DNA from: Micrasema longulum
Taxonomy: Eukaryota; Arthropoda; Insecta; Trichoptera; Brachycentridae
Assembly (NCBI GenBank): GCA_022494885.1
Contig: JAGVSM010003756.1
Coordinates: 62,001-126,000 of the forward strand
Length of the DNA stretch: 64,000 bases
Reading direction: 5' to 3'
Position 1 is the first letter of the stretch. Each line of letters opens with the position of its first letter. Shown here piece after piece: positions 1-11,705 of the stretch. A program made the position numbers and the translations under genes. The notes below the pieces were generated by a model, which saw nothing but the letters and a program-made list of their open reading frames with translations, did no database searches and was not told the origin of the DNA.

Positions 1-959
1 CAAACTGGTTGGAACGTGTTTCATCAATGCGAGATGAAGAAAAACAGCAACGAAATTCACAAATAAGATTAATTAACTCGTAATCGAATTTACTTTTGGT
101 ATTGAGAGCTTTAATCTACTCGTATAATGTATTTCCTATGTGTCCATGTTTGTGAATAAGCCATTACTGTACATGTTTTCACTGTTGTGTAATTTTATTG
201 ATCTTACGAATTTAAATATGGTGTCGTTGTCTCGAAACCGCACTGCATAAAATTATTTTTTATTAAATCAATGAAACTATTTTCTACCCAGCTTTTTTAC
301 AATGGAGGTTGTAGTCTAATCAAATGTTCGGAAATAATACGATTTTTCCATTTTAAAACGCCGTTCATTTAAAATTGCGCTGTTATTTTTTTCGTAAATA
401 AACATTAGATAAATGCAATATTTTCTATAAAATTTTTCGCATTATTCAGTTTAAAAGGACTCGACCAGTGCTCAGTGTTGCCATTTCAAACATAATGGAA
501 ATATCTGCTGTATCTCCTTGCGGTTATTGTATTCAATTAGTATAGAATACATCTACGTATACCGCGTGGTTGAATGATTGCTGTTTGAGTTTTCACAGAA
601 CGACAAAGAAAATCTTCTTCGTTCTTCTTTTCTACATCCGCTCCTAAGTGGAGTATGTGGACATCACCAGTTTCCTTCAGGATACCCTATAACCTGCCAG
701 CACTCAGTTCTGCCGAATAAAGTCGAAAGATCGTCACCTTACGAAAGCACAGAAAAAACAGTCATTTATAATTATACTTTATATTATGTTTATACATATG
801 TAGGTGCAAATCCATGAATTTTTTTTGTAGATTACCTATAAAATAAATCACGGCTCGCCACTGCAAGAAAACCAATGTTCAAATACTTATTCATCAAAAT
901 TGACCAGCACCGCATGCATACCACTTAACACACTACGATAAAGATGGAGCAAATTTAGA
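1..959. other. AT-rich DNA, no gene recognised
   Basis: Stops are frequent in all frames. The longest open stretch (578-817, plus strand) has no recognisable motif or biased composition. No convincing promoter, exon or repeat boundary is visible. Confidence 0.5.
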
Positions 960-964
960 GCAAG

Positions 965-1085
965 AAATTTAGGCATTTGCAGTACTTATTACCTGTCATC
1001 GTATGGAAAATAATTCAGTCAGATGAAATTCACCCACATCAATAAAGGTTTCGGCTCTTTAACTGTACAAAAATCAACATTATTT
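965..1085. repeat. R390 repeat fragment, two orientations abutting
   Basis: The first part (about 965-1008) matches R390 in reverse ('aggcattt..cag', 'ttattacctgtcat'). The second part (about 1009-1085) matches it in forward orientation ('aataattcagtcagatgaa', 'aaaggtttcggctcttta'). R390 is the dispersed repeat best seen at 6481-7022. The orientation switch recurs in other copies. Confidence 0.55.
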
Positions 1086-1132
1086 ATGTTTTATCAAAAA
1101 CGTCTTAGAAAGTAACTCTTTATATTTATTGT

Positions 1133-1460
1133 TTATTTACTAATCTGCGCGATTTTGGATGGAATCTCTTCAAGTATTGGAACATGTGAAGGCGCCAATT
1201 TGTCAACAAAACTGTTGATCGAAGCTGAATCGTCAGAGAATTTTGTGCATGGCGAAGAAGCTGGTGACCTGAATTTGCGTATGGTTGTCCAAACATCTAT
1301 CAATGGGGTTTGAGGTGAGAGAGCACTACAGAAAGATTTCCATCCTTTTCTTTTTTCCATGGCAGAATCGTGCGATTTCCTTACTTTTGATCAGAGTACA
1401 GCCTTTGAGCTTGCAATATGTATATATGTATAAAACTGGAGCGTCTGCTTGTTGTTTTTC
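1133..1460 (-). pseudogene. Fragment of a jockey/R1-type LINE reverse-transcriptase ORF
   Basis: On the minus strand, residues such as 'GWKSFCSALSPQTPLIDVW' followed by 'IRKFRSP' and 'LAPSHVP' resemble the linker between endonuclease and reverse transcriptase of insect non-LTR retrotransposons (pattern W-x-FC-x-SL-x-P-x-TP-x-x-x-VW). The upstream part continues in another frame ('KSKEIARFCHGKK'), so there is a frameshift near 1375. Only about 100 residues survive, with no catalytic YADD box. It is a dead fragment. The family assignment is from memory of the protein pattern. Confidence 0.6.
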
Positions 1461-4400
1461 AGCAATAATATCAAAACTATCGTACCTACAAGTAAAACGT
1501 GTCGGTAAATAAGTCTTCATTCATTTGTCTTTTGTAAGGACAATTTTTTTGTGATACGAATGATTTACTCAATTAAAAAATCTCATGATCCCAATGAAAA
1601 GATAAGTTTTATATAATAAACTAGTATATTGCTCTAAACCAATTCAAAACGTAAATTAAGATAAGTTAATACGTATGTAAGTTTTTTTAATAAGAACTTT
1701 GTTTATAGATATTTAAATTTGCCGATAAAGCATTTTATATCCACTTTTATTTTATTTTTTGCGTATGTAAATATTTTTGATAACACAATATGATGTTGAT
1801 TATATAATGAGTATAACATTTTTAATAACGCATTTAAAAAAACCTGTCGGTAATATTATTTTAAAAGCAAATAATTTTTAAGTCCAACTGCCTTCATAAT
1901 ACATCCTTATTAATGGTATGTTCAATATATTTTTTGTGTCATTAAAACCATTTCTCTTTGACTAAGCTGATTTAACTTTAAAGCCTTACATAAATAACGA
2001 GTAGAATTGGGCCTTTTACAAAACTACACTTTTCACTCATCGATTATTCACTGAAGCGGACTCCATTATCGACTTAATTATACACGTTTTTTCCACACTT
2101 ATTAAATGACTTAATAAATGTCTTAATACTTTTTTTTTCATTATGAAATGATCATTAAAGTAATATGTGCTGCATTAATTTATTATTACAATCTGTAACT
2201 TCATTTTATTTAATTTATTGCGTAATTAAAGTTCTGTTCAAAGTTAGGGCAAAAAATACAAAAATAATAATTTCGAACCTACTATATATTATTAGCAAAT
2301 ATCAATTCTAATGTAGAAAGAAAACATGGAAATTCAATCACTCACAGTAAAGCAAAAAATAAAAAATTATCTTGCATTTTTTTTAAATAATACAATTGTG
2401 ATTAAGTAAGCCCAAGAAATTAAAAATTACCAAAGCTTTCAAATACTTTAAAAAAAAAAAATCAAAATGTTTTTTGTTGATTTTGACAAATTGACAAATT
2501 TTGACATTTAATTCTCTTTTTAAACATTATGGACATAATTAATTTAGCATCAATCAATACGTACATAATGAATTTATAATATAATAATATAAAATAATAT
2601 ATTTAAAACATTATTGTATTCAGATTATACAAACATTATACATGTGTATTTTAACTTCATAATATTATATTGCCGAAAAGCTGTTAAAATCATTGATAAA
2701 GATTTTAACTTTAAAAACGGAAGGTTTTTAAAGAAATCCTGTACTGAACATTTTTCTTGAAAATTCTTGATGCTATTTGAACAAAAATGTAAAATATAAA
2801 GAACGTAATTAATTGTTTTAAGATAGATAGTAGAACAAAGACGCAGAATATTCGTGAAATAATAATATTTTAACCATTTGAAGGACTTGGCTGGTTTAAT
2901 TTATCATTTTGCATACCGTACAACATTCACCATTATGTCGATTTTTGAATACCCGTATTTCTTAAATTTTTCCATCTTATTTTTTGTAAAGTAAAGAATT
3001 TGAAAATACTTCTCAAGTCAATATGTAAAATAATCGAATGAATATTGATATGCAAATAAAGACAGAGTGGAGAATGTTCCCTTGAACCAGTCAATGAAAA
3101 GTTATAAGCCCTGTAAACTAAAATTCAATATTACGTTATAAATGTAAAATATTGAAAGCGTATTTCAATTAAATGTTTATTCGTCTAATAAAAATATATT
3201 ACATGTTTAACATTATTATCATTCCAATAACCGCCCGCATCGCGCATGGAAAACGGCATTGGTATGTACTCCAATTTCCTGCTAAAGTTAGTAAAATCTT
3301 TTTTATTTAGTTTGTAAATATATACATACATATAAATATTTAACTTCATGTTCATAATATGTATTTGAACACTGGCATATAGAACTGCAACATAGCATTT
3401 TTTTATATTAATTTATTAATTTCAATACTAGTCTTTAATGATAAAGGGGAATAAAGGCATATGACTGGAGTAAAAATTTTGGGAAAGAGAGGGAAAAAAA
3501 AGTAGAAACATCTTTGATGGGAAATGATTTCACAGTGGAGCCGCATGGATGCTTCATAACATAAATAAGAAATGGGAATTGTGGATGGAAAATAAAATAG
3601 GCTGGTTTGAGATTAACCGAGGCAAGTTAAAACAGATACTAGTCGGATGATGTCGCGAGAGCAAATAAAAACTCAAAAATAACCTTGCTCTTTTAATTGT
3701 TTAATAAATAATTCGTGAACTTTAAAAGTTGTTCCAGTTATTATTCCATTGTGTCAAAACAAGGAATCGCGTAGTAAGCGTTGTAAAACTACATAAATGT
3801 AGAAATAATTCAATTAATTGGTCACTTTTATTTACTGGATTTACAAACTACAAAAAATGTAATAACCTGTAAGCAGCGTTTCCAACCTTCGTCAAACTTT
3901 TAATCATCAAATCAAAAAATTCTGAAAAATAAATCGGTAGATTCGTTATCAGCTAGAAGAGTTTCACAAAAAATAATTAAAATGTTACTTGCGACGAGCC
4001 ACGCTGCCAAAAACTATTATTTAAGAAACAGTTTCACATTTTTTCTTTTTCATAGGGGAGGAGGGCACACTGCTCTAAAACAGTTTTTTTTATAAAACGG
4101 TTTCGCATATCAGCTGCTGTTTTGAAAAATGGCAATCGTTCAAAAAGTTTAAAAATCGGTAGAATTTCCATCAAATTCGGTAGATTGCTTCCAAAATTGG
4201 TAGATCTACCAAAAAATCTCTAGAGTTGGCAACGCTGTCTGTAAGTAAAATTATTGAACTAAGTAAATAAATTAATAATATTGATAGAATTAGATTAAGC
4301 TTGGCCATTTCAAAAAATACTTTTTAAAAAATATTTATTTATTTGTACATGTTGTATTCACTTATCGAGGCTTTACTGACAGATTGCATTTAGTCATTAA

Positions 4401-6480
4401 AACAAGTTCCGAGATAATCGCATTCAAAGATTTTTTTATTCTTTCAGCGTATTAATTCTCCTGCATTTTTTTTTTATTTTATTGTTTTACAGCTTTGAAA
4501 GAGTAATATTCGAAAAATTAAAAAAAAATAAAAAAAATTAGGCATAGCATTAAATTTGAAATCACCATCTTGCATCTATTTTTTTAAATATTTTTAATAT
4601 GTATGGTCTGTAGACTTGATGCATTCTGTCAGTATAACCTAGATATAATTGGTTAACAATATCAAAACGTAAAATTGTAGAATACCAATGTCGTATGTAG
4701 GTATCATCTATTGTTTGTGGACAACTATATTTTTTTTAAATAAATAATTTTAAAAACCTGCGTACCTTTGTAATACAACGATCGTTGTCGTGTCCAGGTA
4801 GGTGTCTGTGTGCAAAATGTTAATAGATCGAGCCAAAGAATGAATAGTGTTCTAGAAATTCCATTTTAACGAGACTTTCTTTTACTCGACACTTATTTTT
4901 CATAGCTCTAAAACTATTCAATGAATCCCTCAAGGATAATAATGCAGGAAGCTGCTTCGAGACATTGCATGAATTTATATAAATGAATACAGTACTATTA
5001 GCGTGTTGTCCAGATGTTTATTGAAATTTATGTTTATGACATAAGTTTTATTTGTAGTATTCTTTAATAATATGCATGCTTCCATTTTCTATTTTGTTGT
5101 ATCCCAACTCAACACAGGGCTCTTGGCGTTACAGACTAAGGGATACGTTATTTGTTTTTTATTTTTTAATATGTCTCTTTATTTGAATAAATAATTTTTT
5201 TTTTTAAATTAAGTCTGACTATTATGATGGAGATCAATTGTTAAAATGAGGAAGTTCACTGGTATTTTTTAAACATTTTTATATTTATTAATCGACTATC
5301 AAACTAATCCAAAAAAAAATCTTAAATATTTTTTGTATCGTATTACCAGAGCTATGATTTTTTTAAGTTTTGTATTTTGAGATTACTCCGCATGTGACGT
5401 TACAATCTCTATTGGGTGAGATCTTTTGATTGGTAAATTGGCTTCCCGTAAACCGGAAATCTATCATAACACTCTAAATCATTAGTTGAATCAGAAGAAC
5501 TAGTGCCATCGAGTCGAAAACACTTCTAGGGTTCTGCTTCTATTTCACTCACAGAAATGTATTTTTCATACACCTCGTCACAGAGATCACTTCTCATATT
5601 GTATATCTCTTTCCATATTAAGTAAAAATGCTGAAACTTTTATTTGAATAAGTAATATTATCATTTTAGATTAAATGCATCATGCCTAATGCAAATATTG
5701 TACGTCTCATGTATAAGTGCATATAAAGTGCATATAAGTGCATATACTCTAAGCGTGTAAATGTGCGGAATGCAAAGCCCTCGTAACCTTGATATGTTCA
5801 GTATTTGCATTTGCAGTCAACTTGCAAGTGCATATTGTATTATGTATATCTCGTACATATTTGGTATCTCCCGAAGCGTTATCAGACCAACTGATAACGA
5901 AATTCCTTTCAAATCTCTGACATTATTAATTTATTGTGTTGTTTGTGCAAATGAGGACAATTCGTTTTTTTATTTACATAGCTTGTTTTTATTTAATTAT
6001 TTATTAAGGAAATCATACTGTCTTTATACAAATACAAGGTACAAAAGAACAGTTTAAAAAAGTAAGATCAATTACAGATTTTACATTAATTTATTATAAT
6101 TGCAGGAAGAGAGGGGAAAAAATAATTGAATTCTAAAAAAAATAATATATTGAAATATATATATTAAATAAAAAGTACATAAAAGGGAGAAAACATTGTA
6201 TAGCTGCAACTTTCCTCCCCTCTCTCTCTGTTTCCATGAACATTTATATATTTTAATATATTGGGTTTTTTACTGACAATAAAACACGATTTCCCACATT
6301 AATTGGTACAAAATCATTGAAACCTTGTAATCTATAGTTTAAATCTCGACGCTCTCAATCGATAAACCGTCGAAAAGTCAGTGGCGCAAGTAAAATATCA
6401 TCATTTTAACAATTTTGTAATTTTGTATTAATTTTTCTTATTTAACTTACCTGCTATGAGTACTTCTAAAGTTACCAGAT
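1461..6480. other. Five-kilobase AT-rich stretch without recognised genes
   Basis: Many A and T runs and no long open frame. The frame at 5761-6057 (98 codons, plus strand) has low-complexity composition and no motif. Local features are a triple repeat of 'aagtgcatat' near 5713-5747 and a short sequence near 5475-5600 ('gagtcgaaaacacttctagg') that resembles the 5' head of the extended SINE-A heads near 26390-26460. Confidence 0.45.
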
Positions 6481-7022
6481 ATATATAACTCTATTACTCT
6501 ATTACTACTCTATTACTACTCTATTACTACTAACATTTATAGGTCATAAGCCCTGTAGATGCCTAGACTTCTATATTACCTTATCTTAAATGTTCTTCAT
6601 CTCTGTTGTAGTATGTTAATATAAACAGCTCCCCAGGGAGTTGAATCCAGCCCTTGTCTACAAAAATTTGGACAAACTCAAAATATTGTTGATAAATTAC
6701 CTGGTCCACGAAGAAGTATAGAAATTGAAAAAATAATATTTTCAGGCGTTGGCTAGTATGTAGGTGAAATAATTCAATTATATGAATCTTACCCGCATAA
6801 ATAAAGGTTTCAGCTCTTTAACTTCACAAACATCAACAGATGAAAGAATTGAAGGAATATAGATGTTCAAATATAGGCAGAATGGTAAATGTTATACAGT
6901 GTGTAAAGTGGCCACTTAAACCAGCCATTGATAGGTCATAAGCCCTGTAGATGCCTAGACTTCTATATTACCTTCTCTTAAATGTTCTTCATCTATGTTG
7001 TAGTATGTTAATATATAACTCT
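6481..7022 (+). repeat. R390 repeat, reference copy, more than one period
   Basis: A segment of about 84 bp beginning 'aggtcataagccctgtag' at 6541 recurs at 6933 with only about two differences, so the period is 392 bp. Between them lies the rest of the monomer (gttgaatccag; 'tttggacaaactcaaaatat'; 'caggcgttggctag'; 'aaaggtttcagctcttta'; 'cacttaaaccagcca'). The copy is flanked by 'atatataactct' at 6481-6492 and 7011-7022, which looks like a target-site duplication. A 'ctattacta' microsatellite follows the left flank. There is no open reading frame. R390 pieces occur at least eight more times in the window. Confidence 0.75.
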
Positions 7023-7485
7023 TATTTGGCTATTATGTCACATAAATCTAGATAGAACACAATACTTATTAAATAATTCAGTCGAATTTTGCTACAACAG
7101 GCCTAACTTATTATTAAGTTATTTTTACAAACTGTAGAAAATAGATTATCAAATAGTATTTACACCTATGCGTCAGTATTTTTATTTTAAATAACTGTAT
7201 TCCAAAACACGTCGTATTTTGCACGTTACAGCACTATTTCCAAGGGGAAAGTCAATTCCTTATAATTTATTTGGCAATATTTGGAATTTGTACAAATCTT
7301 TGTAGGCAAGAACATTTTGAAGTTATTTTTAAAAAAACCAGCTGGTTCTAGAAAAAGTTTAAAAATTGAAAAGTATTTTCAGGTGTTGTACATAAGGCCG
7401 GATACGAGAATTAAGACGGCAAAAATAGGCTTTAGTGTTGTCTTTAAACTAGTTACAAATACCCTTAAAAAGTTTGTAATAAACC

Positions 7486-7774
7486 AACACAACAATCTGT
7501 GCGTGCTCGTGCATTTGGTCAGCGCGTTTGCCTACCATGTAAGATATCTCGGGTTCGATTCCCGACAAGGTTGACATGAAACATTTATTTTTAAAGGTGT
7601 TTTTACAACTAGAATATTTCATAGTCCTTGGACTGGCACCTAAAACATAAGACTGATCATCTTACCTTCATGTAACGAAAATTATCAAGATACGCTACGA
7701 TTTGTATTCCAATGCAGTATCCTATGCACCATTAGGTGCGGAAAGGTAATGTTGATGTTGATGAAATTTATTGC
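7486..7774 (+). mobile_element. SINE-A, near full length
   Basis: A tRNA-like head carries a B-box ('gggttcgattcccgac'). It is followed by the SINE-A body ('gaaacatttatttttaaa', 'tagtccttggactggcac', 'agactgatcatcttacctt', 'cctatgcaccattaggtg') and a short 'gttgat' repeat tail. The 5' end reads 'tgctcgtgcatttggtcag' in place of the usual 'ggcctcgtggtgtaatggtcag'. The copy at 9553 has the same change, so this is a subfamily with an altered head. Confidence 0.8.
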
Positions 7775-7834
7775 AACCGATATATTTTTACCTAAGAGCA
7801 GCTAAATAATTAAAAACATTCATGTGATTCAATG

Positions 7835-8037
7835 ATTCTGGTTCAAAACCGTATTTCGCATCTGCCTGGACGTTAGATATTTGTTTGTCCCTGGACTGAG
7901 ACGTGAAACGAGACTGAGACGTCTAAAACGTGAGACATCTTGTTTCCGTATCTAAAATGATCAAGATACGCGGCAAATAGAGCACCAAAACCGTGCCCTA
8001 TGCATCTCTTTACTCAGATAAGAAAATAATGATAACG
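7835..8037 (+). mobile_element. Old diverged SINE-A copy
   Basis: Landmarks of SINE-A are kept in order ('tgtccctggactgag', 'atgatcaagatacgc', 'gtgccctatgcatc', 'aataatgataacg') but heavily diverged, with a duplicated 'gagacgt' segment inside. It directly follows the 7486-7774 copy in the same orientation. Confidence 0.5.
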
Positions 8038-8109
8038 AATTTAATAAAAAAAATGTTACAACTTTTTTTTAAAAACACTAAAACAAACACAACAAATAAG
8101 TAACATATT

Positions 8110-8355
8110 ACTACAGAGATGAAAAACATTTTTAGAGAAGGGAATATGAAAGCCAAGGCGTTTACCGAGCTTATGATATCTCATTGGTTGGTTATTAGAT
8201 CTATGCTCGAACTTTCATATTTCTTCAATTCTTCACCGTTTATTTTTTCAAAGTTAAACTCCACTTAAACCAGTCAACGAAGGGTCATAAGCCCTGTAAG
8301 ACTAGACATATATTCTCTTATTTAAAATTATTATCTATCATAATAGTAATATGTT
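8110..8355. repeat. R390 repeat, reverse half joined to forward half
   Basis: 8110-8255 matches R390 in reverse ('cagagatgaaaaacattttt', 'gagaagggaatatgaaag'). From about 8262 the forward strand resumes ('cacttaaaccagtcaacgaa', 'gggtcataagccctgtaag'). TIR-1 at 8356-8740 interrupts the copy, which resumes at 8745. Confidence 0.6.
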
Positions 8356-8740
8356 AAGGTGATTCTAACTGAAAATTCGAAACGAATTATTCATAGATGG
8401 CGTTTTTATCATTTTTTATTGAAAAATGTAAATTTATGTTTGTTTTTGATGGAAATTTTACAAAACTTGGTTTGCAGAAACTTTAGACTATATTGATTGA
8501 AACAAATATCATAATAATATAATTTAGGTCTTATTTTTTGTTTTGTACACTATTTTGTGAAAAAAACCTAAATTATATTGTTATGGTATTTGTTACAATT
8601 AATATAGTGTAAAGTTTCCGCAAATCAAGTTTTGTAAAATTTCCATTTAGAATAAACGTAAAAATTGTATTTTTAATAAATAAAATACAAAAGCGCCATA
8701 TATGAATAATTAGTTTCATTGTTTCGTTTATAATCACCTT
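8356..8740. mobile_element. TIR-1 foldback element (MITE-like), complete
   Basis: The element begins 'aaggtgattctaactgaaa' and ends 'cgtttataatcacctt'. The two halves are inverted copies along almost their whole length: 'cataatatggcg' type motifs, 'ggaaattttacaaaacttg', 'aaactttagactatatt' and 'aatttaggtcttattttt' all recur in reverse. Arms are about 185 bp each around a small loop. There is no ORF. It sits inside an R390 copy, so it arrived after R390. A half copy lies at 39989-40198. No clear target duplication is visible. Confidence 0.75.
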
Positions 8741-8744
8741 GACC

Positions 8745-8885
8745 TTGATACTCGTAACTCTTTAGAGGGTCCAATACAGTCCTTGTCGACAAATTCAAAG
8801 CATTGTTGATTAAATCAAATGAGAGTGTTAATACCTAGACTACAATATTCCCTTCTTAGTCAGGTTCTTCGTCTCTTTTAAAAAC
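8745..8885 (+). repeat. R390 repeat, continuation after TIR-1
   Basis: 'gggtccaatacagtccttgt' and 'caaattcaaagcattgttga' match the R390 monomer, followed by a second 'taatacctagac...cccttctta' block. Confidence 0.55.
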
Positions 8886-9004
8886 ATTTAAAAAATATTT
8901 TTTACATTTTTATTGTATAGATACTTCACTGTTACTTCCCACGCGGTCTCAATTCGTATTGGCAGACCAACTATTTGACATAATCTACTGGAACGGAAGC
9001 TGAA

Positions 9005-9024
9005 CTGCGCACTCTAGTGCGCAG
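9005..9024. repeat. 20-bp perfect palindrome
   Basis: CTGCGCACT-CT-AGTGCGCAG: 9-bp arms around a 2-base centre, GC-rich in AT-rich surroundings. No associated gene is seen. Confidence 0.6.
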
Positions 9025-9552
9025 ACCAATGCCTACTAAAGTATGCACAGGCTTGGGTGGGTGAACAATTTTGAAAAGTCACGTGACAGCCTTGGATCCA
9101 TCAGGACAGCGTCGAGCTTATGCTAAGTCAGAGCAGTAAGCAGTACACTTGTGTATCAATGACTGACATATTTTCATATATTTTTTTAATAAATGATTGC
9201 AAGTCTCATAAAATAAACAAGTTGGTATAAGATATATTTCTGTTTCTTTTTAACTGAATCATTATTTGAAAACAGTTTGTTTTTATTATGAACACTGGCA
9301 ACATTCAATCTCATTTCAACATAATATGCCAACCTAACAAGGCACCAAGCGCGGCGAAACGGAAACGCAAATGAGATTATCCGATCACCACTGGTACCGG
9401 TTGACCGACACGCCACAGCTAACGACATTCATCGTAAATATAAATTCCCTATTTTGTTGGTTTTCGAGCGCGAGTCAAAGGACCGGCAATATGAGGGCGA
9501 GTGGCTGGCCACATAATCGCGTTGTCGTAGTACGCATCGAGCGCTCACACAA

Positions 9553-9717
9553 GACACAACAATATGTGCTTGCTCGTGCATTTGGTCAGCGCGTTTGCCT
9601 ACCATGTAAGAGGTCTCGGGTTCGATTCCCGACATGGTTGATATGAAATATTTATTTAAAAGGGTGTTTTCTCACCAGAATATTTCATAGTCCCTGGACT
9701 GGTACCTGAAGCGTATA
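9553..9717 (+). mobile_element. SINE-A copy, 3' truncated
   Basis: Same altered head as the 7486 copy ('tgctcgtgcatttggtcagc'), B-box 'gggttcgattcccgac', then 'tagtccctggactggtacc' and 'tgaagcg', where it stops at the start of a TIR-6 copy. Confidence 0.75.
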
Positions 9718-9719
9718 AA

Positions 9720-10262
9720 TTTGAAATGGCGTAATCTGCCGGTCTAAAAGTAATTACATAAAACTTTTAAGTATATTTTTGAACAGAAATACCTTTAAAA
9801 ATATTGGTTTTTTTTATTTTTTATTTATTTATTGGAGATATCAACAGTAATACATGTAACAAAAATACAACAAATAAAATATACAGAGAATAAAATCAAT
9901 GACAAATATCCACAGAAATACATTAAATACACGTACAATACATACTAGTGTATTTGTGTGAGTGTAAGTGAGTGAGAGGGTGAGTGTTATATTGGAATGA
10001 GGGTGAACATGTGTGTAAATATTGCACAAGTGTCAAGTGTCTAAAATATAAATATATTTAAAATATTAAGAATTAGAGATAAAATATAATAAAATAAAAT
10101 GAAATAAGATAAAATAAGACAAAATAAGATAAAATAAGTTTTTATATAATTTATATTTTTTTTATTATTGCGCGATTAAAAAAAACATTCGTTTTAAAAT
10201 GGCAAAATCGTATGATTTCCTCATTTAGCGTGCGTTTAACCAGACTACAGCCTTAAGTTCGA
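9720..10262. mobile_element. TIR-6 copy split by an antisense LINE/A-rich insertion
   Basis: 9720-9800 ('gccggtctaaaagtaatta', 'gaacagaaatacctttaaaa') and 10165-10262 ('ttgcgcgattaaaaaaaac', 'aaatcgtatgatttcc', 'actacagccttaag') match parts of the TIR-6 element at 46104-47724. The middle (about 9805-10160) starts with T-rich 'tttatttatttatt' and contains 'aaaataagat' repeats. It looks like an antisense retroelement 3' end plus simple sequence. Confidence 0.5.
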
Positions 10263-10589
10263 TTTTCTATGTGTTTTTTTATGCATCTTAATTTGAATAC
10301 GCATTTTTATTGCCTGTGTTGTAAATTATCAAACAATTTATTTTATATTGATCGTTATTTTCATTCTTAAGATTTATGACCGTTGTATTGCCATAAGTGA
10401 AACGAAACCAGAAAGAATAATTTTGTTTACCTGTCAAAAAATGCTTCCGGAAAAAATATGTTTATTACAATAAAAATTATTTAAAGCTTAGCGTGGTCAA
10501 TTTGCACGACAAAATACACTTCATCTTAAACAAAATTAATAAATCTTCATTTATGTTATACGTTAGGTTTTCATGAATTGTTATTATCA

Positions 10590-10675
10590 GTTCCGACTCG
10601 CGGTCAACGTGTTTGTCTATCTTGCATGAGGTCTTGGATTCGATTCCCGGTAAGGTTGACACGAAATATTCATTT
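10590..10675 (+). mobile_element. SINE-A 5' fragment
   Basis: Head with B-box ('tggattcgattcccggtaag') and 'gacacgaaatattcattta'; the body is cut off by the TIR-5 pair that begins at about 10676. Confidence 0.65.
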
Positions 10676-11071
10676 AAGCAATTATAAACGGCTTTCTTCA
10701 TACTGAAACGGTATAAACTAATATCGATATTTATGTACGTAATTGTGTTTATTTGTATGAAAATTCAAAGTATCTTCGTCGGTAACCGGCAATTTAGCAT
10801 GTTTAGAAAGAACAGAATACGTACCCAGGGCTTCGATTATGATGAAAAGTTATCTCATTTTTTATGTACAAAGTAAAATTAAGTTTTCTCTATGAAATAT
10901 TGAGTATGTTTATTTTTTTTTTAAAAACATTTTCAATTACCGGTTACCGTCGAAGATACTTATAATTTTCATACAAATAAACACAATTACGTACATAAAT
11001 ATCGATATTAGTTTATACGGTCTCGGTATATACCGATGAAGATAGCCGTTCATAATCGCAGCCCTGGTGAA
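10676..11071. mobile_element. Two TIR-5 elements in inverted orientation forming a palindrome
   Basis: 10828-11071 is a full TIR-5 in reverse, bounded by 'ccagggcttcgattatga' and 'tcataatcgcagccctgg'. 10676-10826 is a truncated forward copy. Where they overlap in content, the arms (about 10705-10795 and 10968-11030) are almost identical in reverse, including 'ctaatatcgatatttatgta' and 'cttcgtcggtaaccgg', giving a hairpin with roughly 90-bp arms. No ORF. A second TIR-5 lies at 56452-56708. Confidence 0.7.
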
Positions 11072-11496
11072 AAATACAATTTCGATAAATTTTAGAGTTT
11101 ATAAACAAATAAAAAAACTTCCTCATTCTACTAAACACATAAAAAAACGTTTTCTTCTCTCTCCTCCAAAGTGGTTAAATTTGAGTTACGCAGTGATGAA
11201 TTACCACTGACGATATTTTTTATTTTACCTAGTCAAATACCTGCATATTTGTTGAATTGAAAGACACATACATGATATATGTATGTAAAATTTATGGGTA
11301 ATACATCTTTATTTATTTATTTTGTTGCTAATACGGATTCAGTATTTTTTATCTAAAAGCATATACCTTAATATATTATCTATTAAAACGCCCGTATTAT
11401 AAAAATTAAAATTAACAATATGTATGTAGAATGTGAAATAAAATAAGTAATACTTGCTTTGCTGAAAGACATTTTTTTTCATTTAATTATTTATTT

Positions 11497-11705
11497 TACA
11501 GAAACAAACAGTCGACAATGATAAAATAACATAAAAAAGATACGGTTAAAGGACAGACCAGTGAAGTTTTTAAATAAAAATCATGCATTTTAAATTGTGG
11601 TACAACAAAAGGTGTGTTTTTATTTAGCCGGCAGTTGGCAAGCCAAATGTCAAGAAAAGTAATCGCCATAGAAATTGTAATAAAATTTTTACATAAGAAA
11701 ACCAA
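11497..11705 (-). repeat. Fragment shared with TIR-3 plus a LINE-derived piece
   Basis: About 11622-11700 matches the interior of TIR-3 in reverse ('gcagttggcaagccaaatg', 'cgccatagaaattgtaat'; compare 14345-14405). 11497-11580 matches in reverse the sequence at 13950-14060 ('ctggtctgtcctt', 'ttgactgattgtttctgt'). Confidence 0.5.

Noticed and set aside
5761..6057. 98-codon open frame on the plus strand
   Set aside because: Low-complexity composition, no motif, no splice or promoter context; expected by chance in AT-rich DNA.
9371..9646. 91-codon open frame on the plus strand
   Set aside because: It runs through the SINE-A tRNA-like head, so the translation is meaningless.
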